Positions 11,040 to 21,860 of a stretch of 21,860 nt of DNA are shown here, piece by piece; positions within the stretch are counted from its first letter, which is position 1, and each line of letters opens with the position of its first letter. Under the pieces are notes generated by a model that saw nothing but the letters and a program-made list of their open reading frames with translations, made no database searches and was not told the origin of the DNA. A program made the position numbers and the translations under genes. Where the stretch lies: NCBI GenBank assembly GCA_021464525.1, contig JADRCO010001163.1:1-21860 (forward strand), written 5' to 3'. This DNA is from Rhizophagus sp. LPA8_4_AMF. Taxonomy: Eukaryota; Glomeromycota; Glomeromycetes; Glomerales; Glomeraceae.

Positions 11040-14000
11040 ATGTTTGCTAAAAAATTGAAAATAATTTTAATGATAAATTATCTAATTTTCTTTCGTCTTG
11101 TTTTTGGATTTAATGGATGGTACTTGCCAAGTTTTTTGAGATTTAATGATGGGGATGTTAAGGATTCATCTGTTGAGAAATTATTTCTTTTACCAATGGA
11201 TGATGATGATTCAATAGGTTAGGTATCATGTTACAAAATTTAGGTAATACATTTATTTTGTTAAAATAACAGATAAATTTATTATAGGAAATTTGAGTTT
11301 TTTGAAATTTTTTGAAATATCAAACGAAGAAAGAATGATTATTGAACATGGTCAAGGTAAAAAAAAAATATTTTCTTAAATGTTATAAATTGTATAAAAA
11401 AAAGAAATAAATTAATAATTGTTCATCGTCGTAAAAAAAAAAAAGCATCGTTAACGATATTAGAAAAAAAACATGATTGTTTCAAAGAAGCCACAACAAC
11501 ATTAAAAAATGGTTGTAAAAACGTAAATTTATCTAATAATGACAAGATACAATGTAAGTTTAATCAAGGATTCTTTTTGAATATACTTAATACTGTAATT
11601 TAATTTAATAAATTTATTATGCAAAAAAAGATGCGATTCGTTTAGCTAAATGCGAACTTGCTACTGCTAACCTTGCCTTTCCTATGGAATGTGATGATTT
11701 TGATCATGATGTTGGAAAATGTATCGAGTGCGTAATTAATAAATCCAACGAAAAGGTTGAAAGTGACTAACAATTTTTTTTTATAGATCTATTTCGAGAA
11801 TTCCTCAATTTTGGACCACATATTCTGGATATTTCCGTGAAGTTTGTACGTATAATTAATTAAATAAATAAAATAAATAAATAAATACATAATAAATAAA
11901 CAATTAACTGAAAATATCCAAACATTTCTTCTTTTGTAAATGTAGCTCAAATGTGTTTTGCCATGAGATATTCTCTTGAACGAGGTAAGAAAAAAACTCT
12001 ACGTTTCCTAAACTCGACGTTTCCTAAATTCCAAAGATGACATCTCTAATCATTTTAATATATTTCCCATCACCACAAGATTTATTGGAAGAATATAATA
12101 GAAACGTTACATTTAAATATCATCATATATTAAAACATCTACATGAAATTATGATGACTTTGCGTAAAGAGGAAGCGAACCGATTATCTCAAATTAAGCA
12201 ATTTCTAACAAACTTGGCAAAGGATGTAAATGAGCTTGAGGTAAGATACAAGAAAATATTCGGATTTGGAGTTGTAAGTGAGCGCCCGTATCACCATATA
12301 CATATATGTATCACCCATATACGTATCCCCCATATACGTATCACCCATATGAGTACCCATACTATTTATACCTTGTCTTTTAACATATTCCAGTCTTTAA
12401 TATGACTTTTCGTCTAAAAATGATCGTCATGAGTGGTGTTGTGTGAGCGACGTCCTTCCATACGGTTATACCACCTATACTCGTGATGTACCATATGTAC
12501 CATATACGTGATATTCATATACTACCCATACCTTATCTTTAACATACCCATGTCTTTGATTCTTCGACTAAAAATGATCGTCATAGCGAAAGTGGTGTTT
12601 GCCAATAATAAACCTAATTTATATACTTTTTTAATTATAGGAAACGACTTCGTTTAATATGGGATCATTAAAAGGAATTTTATCGGATTTTCAAATAATT
12701 ACTCAAAGTGCTTTAAATCAAATAATTCATCTTAACGAGGTAATATTCTTTAACAATATATATATATATACACGAGGCATTAGCGTATAAGGCAGTTATA
12801 TAATATATATCACGTGAAATATTTCATTAATTTTTTAGGAACTTGGTAAATTTGTACCTAATGCAAGGATAATTCTTGATGAAATCAATAATGCAAATGA
12901 ACAACAATTAAGTACTATTAAAGAATTAACGGTAGATCATTTTTTTTAATACTGATGATAAAACTTTTACTATATTAAAAAATTTTCTATATTCATTAAA
13001 AAGGTGACATCAAAAGATATAATTCAAGTAAACTTTGAAAAATTGGGACAGATTTATCAGGCAAGCGAAATCAAATAATTTTTACAAAATTTTTTAGCAT
13101 AATTTCAAGAGAATGGTCACGAGAGTAAGTAAAAATTAGCACCTACAAAAGATTGACGCAGTAGCAAGAGATATACTATTATCACAAGAGCAAGTATACG
13201 ATAACATGGAAGATGTTAAGGTACATACGGTACATACGTACATGTAAAACTAATTTCACAGAATTTCCTCGTATTTCTCTCATAATGTCACATATTCTTT
13301 TATATTATCTCGTTTGTCTCGTATTCTTTTATATTCTATCATATTCTTTTTATATTCTTTCATGTTCTCCCATGTTCCCCATGTTCTCTCACATTCTCTC
13401 ACATTCTCTCACATTCTCGTACAATTTCCCTTAGAGCAAACATGACGAATTATTATACCAATTACAAGAAGCGAAAAAAAATTTACAAATTTTATTAGAT
13501 ATTTCACAAAACGAAATTCAAGAATTAACGAAATCATTAAGCGATGCAAAAAAAATTCATCAAGATTTTATGAAATTTTTGAAACCATTAAAAGTTTTAA
13601 TCGATTTCATTAATTGGATTTATGGTAAATACTAAATACTATATACTATATACTATAATTAAATAAATTACGATATAAAGAGAGGTTTTAATAACTTTTT
13701 TTTGGTACAACTTTTTGTTTAGACGGAAAACCTTTTACAAATAATGTAATTTATGTGATTCCGTTATTTACTCTTATATTTTGGATATTATTTGGTAAAA
13801 TAGTGGCAATCTCATGTATGTAACTAACTATTATAACATTAATATATGAATAATATATGACTAATATATACCCTTTGAAAAACTTTTTTTTGGATTTCAT
13901 CCACAGTAACGATGCAATTATTATATCGTTACATTAATCAATATGAGACGTTCGATGAACGATTCATTCAGTCTTTCGTTTTAATGGTAAATATGCTTTT

Positions 14001-14164
14001 CACTATATGCTTTCTTTGACTTTCTTCTATTTAAAAAAACAAAAAGTTAAAAATTCTTTGTTCTTTTAAAGATGACGGGAGGAATACTATCAAGAATATT
14101 TTCCAATGGATTTGAAAATCAAGTGATAACCAAAATATTAAACATAATTCGTAGACGTTACTAA
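11040..14164 (+). CDS. KAR5: Kar5/Tht1/GEX1-type nuclear fusion protein, 15 exons
   Basis: I join exons 11040-11217, 11288-11356, 11446-11553, 11631-11727, 11787-11845, 11946-11984, 12080-12240, 12641-12739, 12839-12931, 13004-13060, 13152-13220, 13435-13624, 13723-13815, 13907-13986 and 14072-14164. All phases agree and give about 494 aa ending in TAA. Residues 1-25 are a signal peptide. Residues 83-190 form the six-cysteine domain typical of the family (Cys94, 106, 126, 139, 149, 174), including FWTTYSGYFREV and EEYNRN. A long coiled coil follows (about 185-395), then a membrane segment, VIYVIPLFTLIFWILFG (415-431), a second weaker hydrophobic stretch (about 459-470) and a basic tail ending RRRY. 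In yeasts, plants and fish this family sits in the nuclear envelope/ER and drives nuclear membrane fusion at karyogamy. Intron 10 needs a GC donor (13061) or a shorter exon ending at 13027. Most individual junctions are sequence-inferred, but the order of domains is diagnostic. Confidence 0.85.
12291..12362. repeat. Minisatellite in intron 7
   Basis: Imperfect 15-bp units like GTATCACCCATATAC repeat from about 12291 to 12362 inside intron 7 of the KAR5-like gene. They do not continue the reading frame of the upstream exon meaningfully; the in-frame extension is low complexity and stops at 12403. Confidence 0.7.
12369..12600. repeat. Direct duplication of about 75 bp in intron 7
   Basis: The segments at about 12369-12445 and 12529-12600 are recognisably the same. 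Both hold TACCTTRTCTTT, then AACATA, GTCTTT, a CTAAAAATGATCGTCAT core of 17 identical bases, and GTGGTGTT. Intron 7 (400 nt) is the longest in this gene, apparently because of this duplication and the adjacent minisatellite. Confidence 0.7.
13285..13430. repeat. Pyrimidine-rich tandem repeats in intron 11
   Basis: Intron 11 (13221-13434) contains degenerate TATTCTTTTATATTC-type units, passing into four near-identical TCTCACATTC decamers (13385-13418) just before the acceptor TTAG. They may act as an extended polypyrimidine tract; slippage is the simplest origin. The long frame across this intron is not coding. Confidence 0.65.
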
Positions 14165-16886
14165 AAAATTTAAGGTTACCTTTTTACCAAAATAAAAAAA
14201 CAAATAATGAATGACGCAAATCAATAATTGTTGACTAATTAGGATGGAAATATACATATCAGGTTATAATCGCATATGACAACAAGATGATATACGAGAA
14301 AAACATGCAAAATTTTTTATTGAAGAATATAATTTCTATAACTCGAATACTACGATTATTTATATCTTTTTATTTTTTTTTTTATAAAAAAAAAAAATAA
14401 CGTGAGAATTAAATAAATTAGTATGAGTTCATAGAAAAATTACTTTATTAAGAAAATTTTAATGCAAGGGAAATTTTTAAGGAGATTTAATAAATAAAAA
14501 AAAGGTAATTCTATGAATTTAACTATAAAAAAAAAAAATTCTTTTTTTGGTCTTAAGCCCTAATAATTTATACTATTTAGAGTAATTCAATGTTTTATTT
14601 GTGCAGTTCTTTTACATAACAATCATTAATTTTTTTACCATTATTATCTCGCGAAATCAAAGACCGAAACTTAATTGTTTATAATATAATATTTAGTTTA
14701 GATCAAAAAAAAGTTGAGATAATCAAATATTACAAATATTGCCGAATATAAGAATATAAACGATTAAACCAGATCTTTGTAAAAATCGATCAAACAGATT
14801 TCCGATTTTATCTATTTTATCGATTTTTTTTAGTAACATGTGAACAATTATTTAATGTTCATTTTCACGAGGTAATTATAATTAAAATAATAAATAAATA
14901 AAATAAAATAAAATAAAATAAATAAATAAAAAATACATCATAAAGTAAATAAATAAATAAATAAAATAAATACAGTTAGTTATCTAAGTTATCTAAATTA
15001 TCTAATCAAAAAAAAAAAAATTTTTTTTTAAAATCAAACCTTTTTATAGAATCTTTATAACTTGGATAAAATAAGAAAGTGATATTTTCGAATTTTTTTT
15101 TTTTTTTTATAAAAAAATTTTTTTTTTTATTTATTAAAAAAAAAAAAAAAAAAAAAAAACTTGATTTCATAATTTTTTAATTCATATTACCAATCTTGAG
15201 TAAAATACAATAGTATTTACTTTTTTGTTTAATTAAAAAAGTTTAATTTAAAGTTTTTTTTTTTTTATACTTTGCTTTTTTTTGACATTTTTTTTTGTGG
15301 GGAAATGAACCGAATATGGTAGTATAATAATAATTTCTTTGTTGAAAAAAAAAATAAAAAATTTTCCAGGAAAAAGTTTTATCGATGATTAAAACTTCCA
15401 AAAATAGTAATCATGAATGTTTTTAAGATCTTTATGTAAACAAACCTTAAAAGAAAACGACAAAAAAAAAAATAAATAAATAAAATAAAATAAAATAAAA
15501 TAATAAACAAAATAATAAAAAGAAAATAATAAAAGTTTAAAAAAAGAACTTACCCAAAAATGATTCATACCAAAAAATGATTTATACCCAAAAAAAATTC
15601 TTCATACCAAAATTTTTCATTATCAAGATTATTCGTTATCAAGATTATTTCTTTAATCTTTACCAAAATTATTCGTTTTCTTAAATATGTTTTCAGGTTT
15701 TACAGGTTTTTTTCGGATCTACTCATCTTTTTTAAAAAAAAAAATTAAAATCAGGTGTCAAAAACACACGGAAAATTTTTTAACTCGTGGGAGAGAAAAA
15801 AAATGATTCGATTATGACGTTTCACATTCACCGAGAATTTTTTGTGAGAAGCAATTCATTATTAATACATACTTGTAACATATTTACATATTTATTTACA
15901 CATATTTATTTCATTGAGTAATGACACTTTTTTATAGTTTTGATGCGATCGATCGGTATAAAAAAAGGTTTTTTTAGTTAAGTATTTAACGCATATAACG
16001 CATGACATTAAACTAATTAAAAAAATTTTTAAGGTTTTTATTTTATATAATGTGTATTTATAAAAAAAAAAATTTTTAAATTTCAAATTTTTATTTACAT
16101 TTTCTCGAAAAAACTTTTTTATTTTTGTTTTACCCTTTTAAAGATTTCATCTCACATCTGATTATTGATTGACATTATGTCAGATATTAAAATAACCTTG
16201 TTCGTAAATCCCCGTCAAATAAAACGAAATACTAATACAATACTTGGCTTATGCGTGGCGGATAAAGTTAATATAAATTAAAATGGAACAATGAAACTAT
16301 ATAAAGTATATATAATAATAATGTATAAGAATTTTATAACGGGTGAAACCACCAAATATATCAATTAAGTGAACATCTATATCCTAAAGAAGAATCTTTA
16401 AATCATATTACCAATTTTATAATAAAATAAAAACGTGTGTATAATAAATCGGAAATTCCGCGTATTCATACTATTTTCTTTCAGCCATGTCAGCTGAGTT
16501 CAATGTCTATATTTTGATGTTATTTAATACCATCACAATTAAAAAAAATTTTTAATAGCGTGAACATTAGTTATTATGTGGCTGATAATAAAAATATTAT
16601 ATATATATATATATATATATTGGTTTTTTGTGGTTTGAAAGGGAAAAAATAAGGTAGGCGGTTAGGTTACACCAATTTATCGGGCGATCATACTTTTGTG
16701 CGACCAAAAAAAAACCGCAAATCAATTCATAGAAAAACAACGTAAGAAATTTGAGAGAAATCAAACCAATTGTAGTTGGGTAATCCAAAAACAGATTTAG
16801 TATAGAAATTCCAAAAATTTAAAGGAAGAAAGCTGATATAAGAGGAAGGAGAGAAAGAAAGTAATAGAGAGAGAGATAGATGTATA

Positions 16887-17001
16887 TATAAAGTAAAATT
16901 TTTTATAATGTAAATTTTGATTATAAAGTAAATTTTTATTATAACGTCAATTTTTAATTATAAAGTAAAATTTTTATTATAAAGTAAATTTTTATTATAT
17001 A
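16887..17001. repeat. Six 18-bp AT-rich tandem repeats
   Basis: Six imperfect units of TATAAAGTAAATTTTTAT, with variants such as TATAACGTCAATTTTTAAT, lie head to tail. They are immediately preceded by a GA-rich tract ending in GAGAGAGATAGATG. No gene is adjacent. Confidence 0.75.
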
Positions 17002-17538
17002 AAATGAGGAAATTGAAAATATTTCTTTTTTACTTATTTTTTTTTTACTATGATTTACCATTTTTATATATTTTTTTGAATCATGCATTTCTATGATTTA
17101 TAGAAAAAAAGAAAAAGAAAATAAAAAAATAAAATATGCAAAAAAAAAAAAAAAATTCTTTCTATATTCACTATGAAAAATTTACAGATATTTATAGACT
17201 CTTGTTTGGATATTCAAAACTTTTCTGTTTCGATTTTTTTTACGATTCAAAATGAATTTTATCATTTTATAATTTTTTTACTATTCTTATCGTTATTATC
17301 TCTTTTAAACTTTATGTTTTCTTTTTTTTTTCTTTTTTCTTTTTTTTTTAAAAAAAAATAATAATTTACTACGCCGAAAAAAAAAATTTTAAACGTTATT
17401 CACGTGAAATGCTAACACGGTTTTGCCAAACCGATGAGAAAATTACTTTTAACCCCAGATTTTTAATTTACCGTAAACTGCATAAAAAAATTAAACATTA
17501 AAATTACTGCGGTAAGAGATATATTCTCAGGAACACTA

Positions 17539-17560
17539 AAATGATCATTAATGATCATTT
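17539..17560. repeat. Perfect 22-bp palindrome
   Basis: The two halves of this palindrome are AAATGATCATT and AATGATCATTT, so TGATCA occurs twice and the whole segment equals its reverse complement. It lies in the gene desert. It could be a dimeric regulatory-protein site or chance. Confidence 0.55.
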
Positions 17561-19802
17561 AAACAAGAGTGAGCATGAATATCATGTGATCTGTAACACA
17601 ATATAAAGAAACCTTTTTTATCAATTTCACATACTATCCATATTTATTTATTTTTTTTTATGCAGTGAAAAAAAGAAAACATCTCGCATAGAATAATTTC
17701 CTATGAAGAATACTTGTAAAGGAATTTTACTATGATTTATTTCATCTTCCTAAATAACCCAAATAATTTTTTTACAGGTATCATTCATTAAAAAATTCCT
17801 ATACCCATACTATAATTGTTTAATTTCATACTGAGGTACTCTTGAATATCTGACGTATTATTATTATGACATAAAAAACATTTATAAATACGTAATATCT
17901 ATCTTTTGTAATCAGTTTGTTTAAACTTTATCATTTAGTAGTACATTTGGGCGTTAAAAAAAAAAAAAAAAAAAAAAAATTTCCTTTTTTTTTTAACTAT
18001 CAAATTTACATATAAATTATTTTTCATTGAAAAAATAAATAATAAAACGGAAAATACTAATTTACTTACTGTAAATTTTTGTGGCTTGTTAAAGCCGTTA
18101 GATTATCCTCCAACATTTTATCTTTTTTATCTTATTTATCTCTCAATGAAATATCAAAAATTATTCCAACCGATATCCGGTTAGTTTATAAAATAGGTAT
18201 TTGAAAATAAACAAAAAATAAACCTTAAATCGGATAAGCATACTTTTTATGTGATATGATATAAAAAAGAGAATAAGATGTGAGATAAAATATTATAAAT
18301 ATGATATTGATATATAAAATATACATATTTGATAGATAAAATATGATATTCATTATTTGATATATATAAAGCATTTAACGCAGTATATGATATATATAAA
18401 CATAGTATTCATTATAGTATTTAATATAGTATTTATATAGTATTTAATATAGAATTTGATTTATAAGTAGTACATTGTATCATTACATTTGTTTATCACA
18501 TCACATCGATGATCTGATGATATACTGCACAATATTCTTTGGTTGGTAATACAAGTTTGTTACGTACAACGCCATAAACCTAACGCACAGATGTCACAAC
18601 AGATAAATCAAATATATCAGTTAGGTTAATAGATTATTATAAATGATAATTTAAATAGGTTCCAAGAACTTTTTCGGTTTCGTTTATAAAAATTTTTATA
18701 TTTTTCCCAATTGTGTAATTTAGTTACAAATTACAAATTCGAACAGAATAATAAATAAACATATAAATCAAGTTAAAAACCGTTGAAATGTTGATCCTCA
18801 TCTTATATTATACAATGACTTTTTATTTGTTGTCTTGTACTTTTTTATACATTTTTTTTACTTTTTAACTTGTGTTTATAAACTAATTATATATCAAATT
18901 TTGATATTTTTGGGAAAAAAAAAAAATTTTTTCTTTGATTGTTGAGTTCAGTACTCTGGATGATCTCTTATTTTTACGGTTTAGTTACAAGAACATCCAA
19001 GAAGAAAAGAAATTATTATCTTATATTATTATTTTTTTTGAGATTTAAATGTTTTTTTACTATGAAATAAACATAAAAGAAAATTTTAATGTGATTAATT
19101 ATTTTTGACGCGCTCGTATGAAAATGTTTTTGGTAATTAAAATAAATTAAACCGAATTACAATATATTTCAGTAAAATAGTATATATTATATAATAATAT
19201 GTCAATATACCTTAAAATATATGTCGTAAATATATGCCGTAACTGAATTACAATAATTACAATATTAACCGTAACTGAATTATATAACAAAAATTTATAA
19301 TATATATATTATCTAAAAATATATTATAATTTCACACGAATCCATGACCTTTTTAATTATAATGCATAATTATCATCTTACAATTTACTATTTATATTAT
19401 ACCACCTCGTAATCGCTCCGGTACTCCGAGAAAGAATATTCTTATATTAAATAATTGTTCCATATTATAAAATATATTATACGAAAAGTTTTTTTTTTAA
19501 AATAGGACTTTTTTTTTTTTTGAATAAGTGAATAGTAGTTAAGAAAAGGTTTAGTATTATTTATGTTATTGGCTCGGAAGAAAATCATATCAAAATTCAG
19601 GAAAAACACATGCGCATTATACATTTACATTTTTATATTATTATTTTTATAATAACAATTTTCAGTTAATTATATTGTAATTTATAATTTACCAAATTTA
19701 CCAAAAACTTCATTTGTATTTTTTTTGACAAAAGAATCAGTTTCTAAATTAGGTTAAGTTTGAATTTCAATTCCGGTAATTGAGGTGATAAAATCAATTT
19801 TG

Positions 19803-19840
19803 TCTATTTATAGTATAATTACACAAGATCTATAAATAGA
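19803..19840 (+). promoter_or_regulatory. Inverted repeat with TATA-box-like core
   Basis: The arms TCTATTTATAG (19803-19813) and CTATAAATAGA (19830-19840) are perfect 11-bp inverted repeats. The right arm contains TATAAATA, a strong match to the TATA-box consensus, about 360 bases before the HMG gene start. If used, the transcript would start near 19865 and have a long leader. Core-promoter assignment is inference only. Confidence 0.25.
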
Positions 19841-20198
19841 TCTCATTTGAAAAAAATTTTTTTTTTTTTTTGCACAATTGTAGTTTAAATTTTTTCATGT
19901 TGTTTTTTTATATTGCCAACATTTATTTACCAATCAAAAAATGTTTACCTGAAAAAATTCTTATAAATTGCAGCAGAGAAATTTTTTTTTCTTTTTTCAT
20001 CTTTACATCCGAAAAATAATTGTTACCAAAAGGAAATTTTTTTTTTTAAAATAAATAGTTACCTTTGAACCGTTTTTTTTCGTGTTTAACAAATTATTTT
20101 TTTTTATTACAAATAAAAAAATATATTTTTTTTTTTTTAAAAAAAACTTTTTCAAAACCTCTTTTCAAAACTTTTCCAAAAACTATTTTTCTTTAAAG

Positions 20199-21302
20199 AT
20201 GGTCAAAAAAACTTCAAAAAGAGCCTCAGATGCTAAAATTCGTAACATGAGACAAGGACAAGTAAAGATCAAACTTGACCTTAAAAAACCTTCACCTTCT
20301 TCTCCTCCTTTACCTCTTCCTTTCCCTCCTACTCAAAGGGTTGAACAAATTGTTGCAAAACTTGTCGCAAAACCAAGACTCGCAAGATTTCCAAATGCTT
20401 TTATTATGTATCGTAATGAATATGTTCAATATTTGAAATCACAAGGTTATCATATTTCTATGACCGAATTAAGTCCAATGATTTCAACATCATGGAAGAG
20501 AGAATCCGAGTTCGTAAAGGAAGCTTACACTAAACTTTCAAGTGAAGCAGAAAAAATGTACGTTCGAGATACTGGAAGTACACAACAACAAATCAATTAT
20601 AAATATTTACCAACTCAAAGACCTACTTTATCATCAAAAAGTGAATCCGATCCTAAATTAGATGATCCTCCTAGTCAATCTAACCAATCTCATCAATTTC
20701 AGAATCCTGATGATATTTATAATAATATGAATATATATGACCGATTATTTCAATATTCAATCTCACCAAATGGATTTCAAAGAAATTATCCTAATAAAGA
20801 ACCTGATCAAATTCCTTCTTTTTCTATTGGTACCTCAGGTTTAGAAAAATATTCTCTTGATAATTTAACCCTTTCTCAACCTGGTTCAATTCCTTCAATT
20901 CCGCAACAAGATACTTGTTTCACGGATAACTTTTTTCAATGGCCTCCTAATATTCCCACATCTGTTCAACATAATAATCCTTCAGTTTCTTTTGATCCTT
21001 CATTCTCTCCTGATAATTCTTTTGATGATTTGATTAATTCACCAAATCTTATGGAATTTTCATCATTAGAAGCTCAAATGTTAGAATCCATGTCCCCTTC
21101 TTCAAATTCTTCACTTGATGATATTTCTTTATTATTCTCACCAGAAATTGATGATGGTGGATTTTATGAAAAATCCGATTTTTCAACCCCTAATTATACA
21201 GATTCTATAACCTGTCAATCCCCATTATCGTCACCTTCTGGCTTATATTTATATTCTGGACAATCATTTGCCACCAATCCTTCTACAGCTTACCAAAGTT
21301 AA
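20199..21302 (+). CDS. MATA-HMG-type HMG-box transcription factor
   Basis: The protein is a single-exon 367 aa. I choose ATG at 20199 (context AAAGATGG). The frame is open 39 codons further upstream, but that part is F/K-rich translation of T/A homopolymers. Residues 1-60 are basic with a proline-rich stretch (31-44). The HMG box spans about 63-125: RFPNAFIMYRNEY, then LSPMISTSWKRESE and KEAYTKLSSEAEKM. Trp99 and the PNAF motif are conserved, and YKYLP (134-138) echoes the Y-K-Y-x-P that follows MATA-HMG boxes. The remaining 230 residues are Ser/Pro/Asn/Asp-rich and look like a disordered activation region. MATA-HMG proteins bind the DNA minor groove, and some specify mating type in fungi; glomeromycete genomes carry many copies, so a mating role is not implied. 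SOX-like HMG is the alternative, less likely by motif. Confidence 0.85.
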   Translation: MVKKTSKRASDAKIRNMRQGQVKIKLDLKKPSPSSPPLPLPFPPTQRVEQIVAKLVAKPRLARFPNAFIMYRNEYVQYLKSQGYHISMTELSPMISTSWKRESEFVKEAYTKLSSEAEKMYVRDTGSTQQQINYKYLPTQRPTLSSKSESDPKLDDPPSQSNQSHQFQNPDDIYNNMNIYDRLFQYSISPNGFQRNYPNKEPDQIPSFSIGTSGLEKYSLDNLTLSQPGSIPSIPQQDTCFTDNFFQWPPNIPTSVQHNNPSVSFDPSFSPDNSFDDLINSPNLMEFSSLEAQMLESMSPSSNSSLDDISLLFSPEIDDGGFYEKSDFSTPNYTDSITCQSPLSSPSGLYLYSGQSFATNPSTAYQS

Positions 21303-21612
21303 ATTTTTTTTAAGTTTCTTTTATTCACAATTTCGAATTTTCGTAGTAAATCTTTCAGGGGAAAAAATTTATTATTTTCGTCTTTTTGTTAGCAAAAAAA
21401 AAAAAACTATCTTTTTTTGTTTTTTGAAAAGAAACGATGATTTCTTTTTCAATGAACTATAAGGAATATAAATCTCGTAAATTTTTATATATATCATTAA
21501 TTTTTTAACTTTGCGATTTATATAGAATATCCTAATTTCTTTGTCTTTTTAATATTTTGATGAATCAAAAAAATCAAGTATGAATTGTCACAAGATATTT
21601 TTTCACAAAACA
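21303..21612. other. 3' flank of HMG gene
   Basis: This is AT-rich sequence downstream of the HMG stop codon, with T-rich tracts and AATATTTTG/AATCAA words. A 64-codon frame at 21268-21462 overlaps the gene end in another frame and is not accepted. No terminator can be assigned with confidence. Confidence 0.35.
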
Positions 21613-21690
21613 TTACACGAACGATTTTACACGATTTTTACACGATTTTTACACGAGTTTTACATGACTTACACGAGTTTACAAATTTAC
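21613..21690. repeat. Short tandem repeat TTACACGATTT
   Basis: About six 9-14-bp imperfect units (TTACACGATTT, TTACACGAGTT, TTACATGAC) lie head to tail, roughly 310 bases past the HMG stop. It is a slippage-type repeat, possibly within the 3' untranslated region. Confidence 0.7.
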
Positions 21691-21809
21691 ATGAAAACCA
21701 AACCAAATTTTTTATATCGGTTCCTTTTTTTTAAAAAAAAAAAAATAGCGATAAATTATAAAACAACCAACAACATTAAGAACAAAATTTATACAAATTA
21801 TCAAATTAT

Positions 21810-21810
<1 letters not shown>

Positions 21811-21860
<50 letters not shown>
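21811..21860. repeat. Terminal 50-base poly-T
   Basis: The window ends in an uninterrupted run of 50 T's. It is longer than any other homopolymer here and reaches the last base, so it most likely marks an assembly break or unreliable homopolymer sequence and not a biological boundary. Confidence 0.8.

Larger units (their letters stand above)
14165..20198. other. Six-kilobase AT-rich gene desert
   Basis: I find no protein gene, tRNA, rRNA or transposase here on either strand; the open frames present are short and homopolymer-rich. The desert contains (AAAT/AAAAT)n low complexity at 14880-14975 and 15470-15530, long T/A homopolymers at 15090-15160 and 17949-17972, a dinucleotide (AT)n at 16597-16620, and a purine-rich tract at 16826-16880. 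It also has a CGGTTT/AAACCG hairpin near 17420, degenerate TATAGTATTTAA repeats at 18283-18460, and a 14-bp direct repeat CCGTAACTGAATTA at 19237-19250 and 19269-19282. Small exons in this composition could be missed. Confidence 0.4.

Overview
This is an extremely A+T-rich eukaryotic nuclear sequence with long homopolymer runs, short GT-AG introns of about 55-95 bases and sparse genes. The gene content is a cytochrome P450, a Kar5/Tht1-type nuclear fusion protein, a MATA-HMG-type HMG-box protein and an FCP1-like phosphatase. Together these suggest a fungus, most likely an arbuscular mycorrhizal (Glomeromycotina, Rhizophagus-like) genome. The assignment rests on composition, gene style and family resemblance recalled from knowledge; no search was run.

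Layout. Positions 1-3250 hold no intact gene, only debris. This comprises degenerate short repeats, a frameshifted coding relic (242-621), a 32-bp inverted repeat (653-684 / 1064-1095), a small SINE-like insertion with an 18-bp target-site duplication (2710-2909), and a decayed fragment of the RNA polymerase III largest subunit that still carries an intron (2972-3245). Positions 3246-5106 look non-coding. On the minus strand follow a single-exon FCP1/NLI-type phosphatase-like gene (6420-5107) and a five-exon cytochrome P450 gene (9445-7475, 545 aa). On the plus strand a 15-exon gene (11040-14164, about 494 aa) can be reconstructed; its product has the signal peptide, six-cysteine domain, coiled coil and C-terminal membrane segments of the Kar5/Tht1/GEX1/Brambleberry karyogamy family. 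A 6-kb AT-rich desert (14165-20198) follows, then a single-exon MATA-HMG-type gene (20199-21302). The window ends in 50 T's, probably a contig end.

The P450 and KAR5 genes are divergent and share a 1.6-kb intergenic region. No operon-like or pathway link is visible among the genes. The most thought-provoking association is a nuclear-membrane-fusion gene lying 6 kb from a mating-type-like HMG gene in what looks like a fungus long considered asexual, but MATA-HMG genes are numerous in such genomes, so this may be chance.
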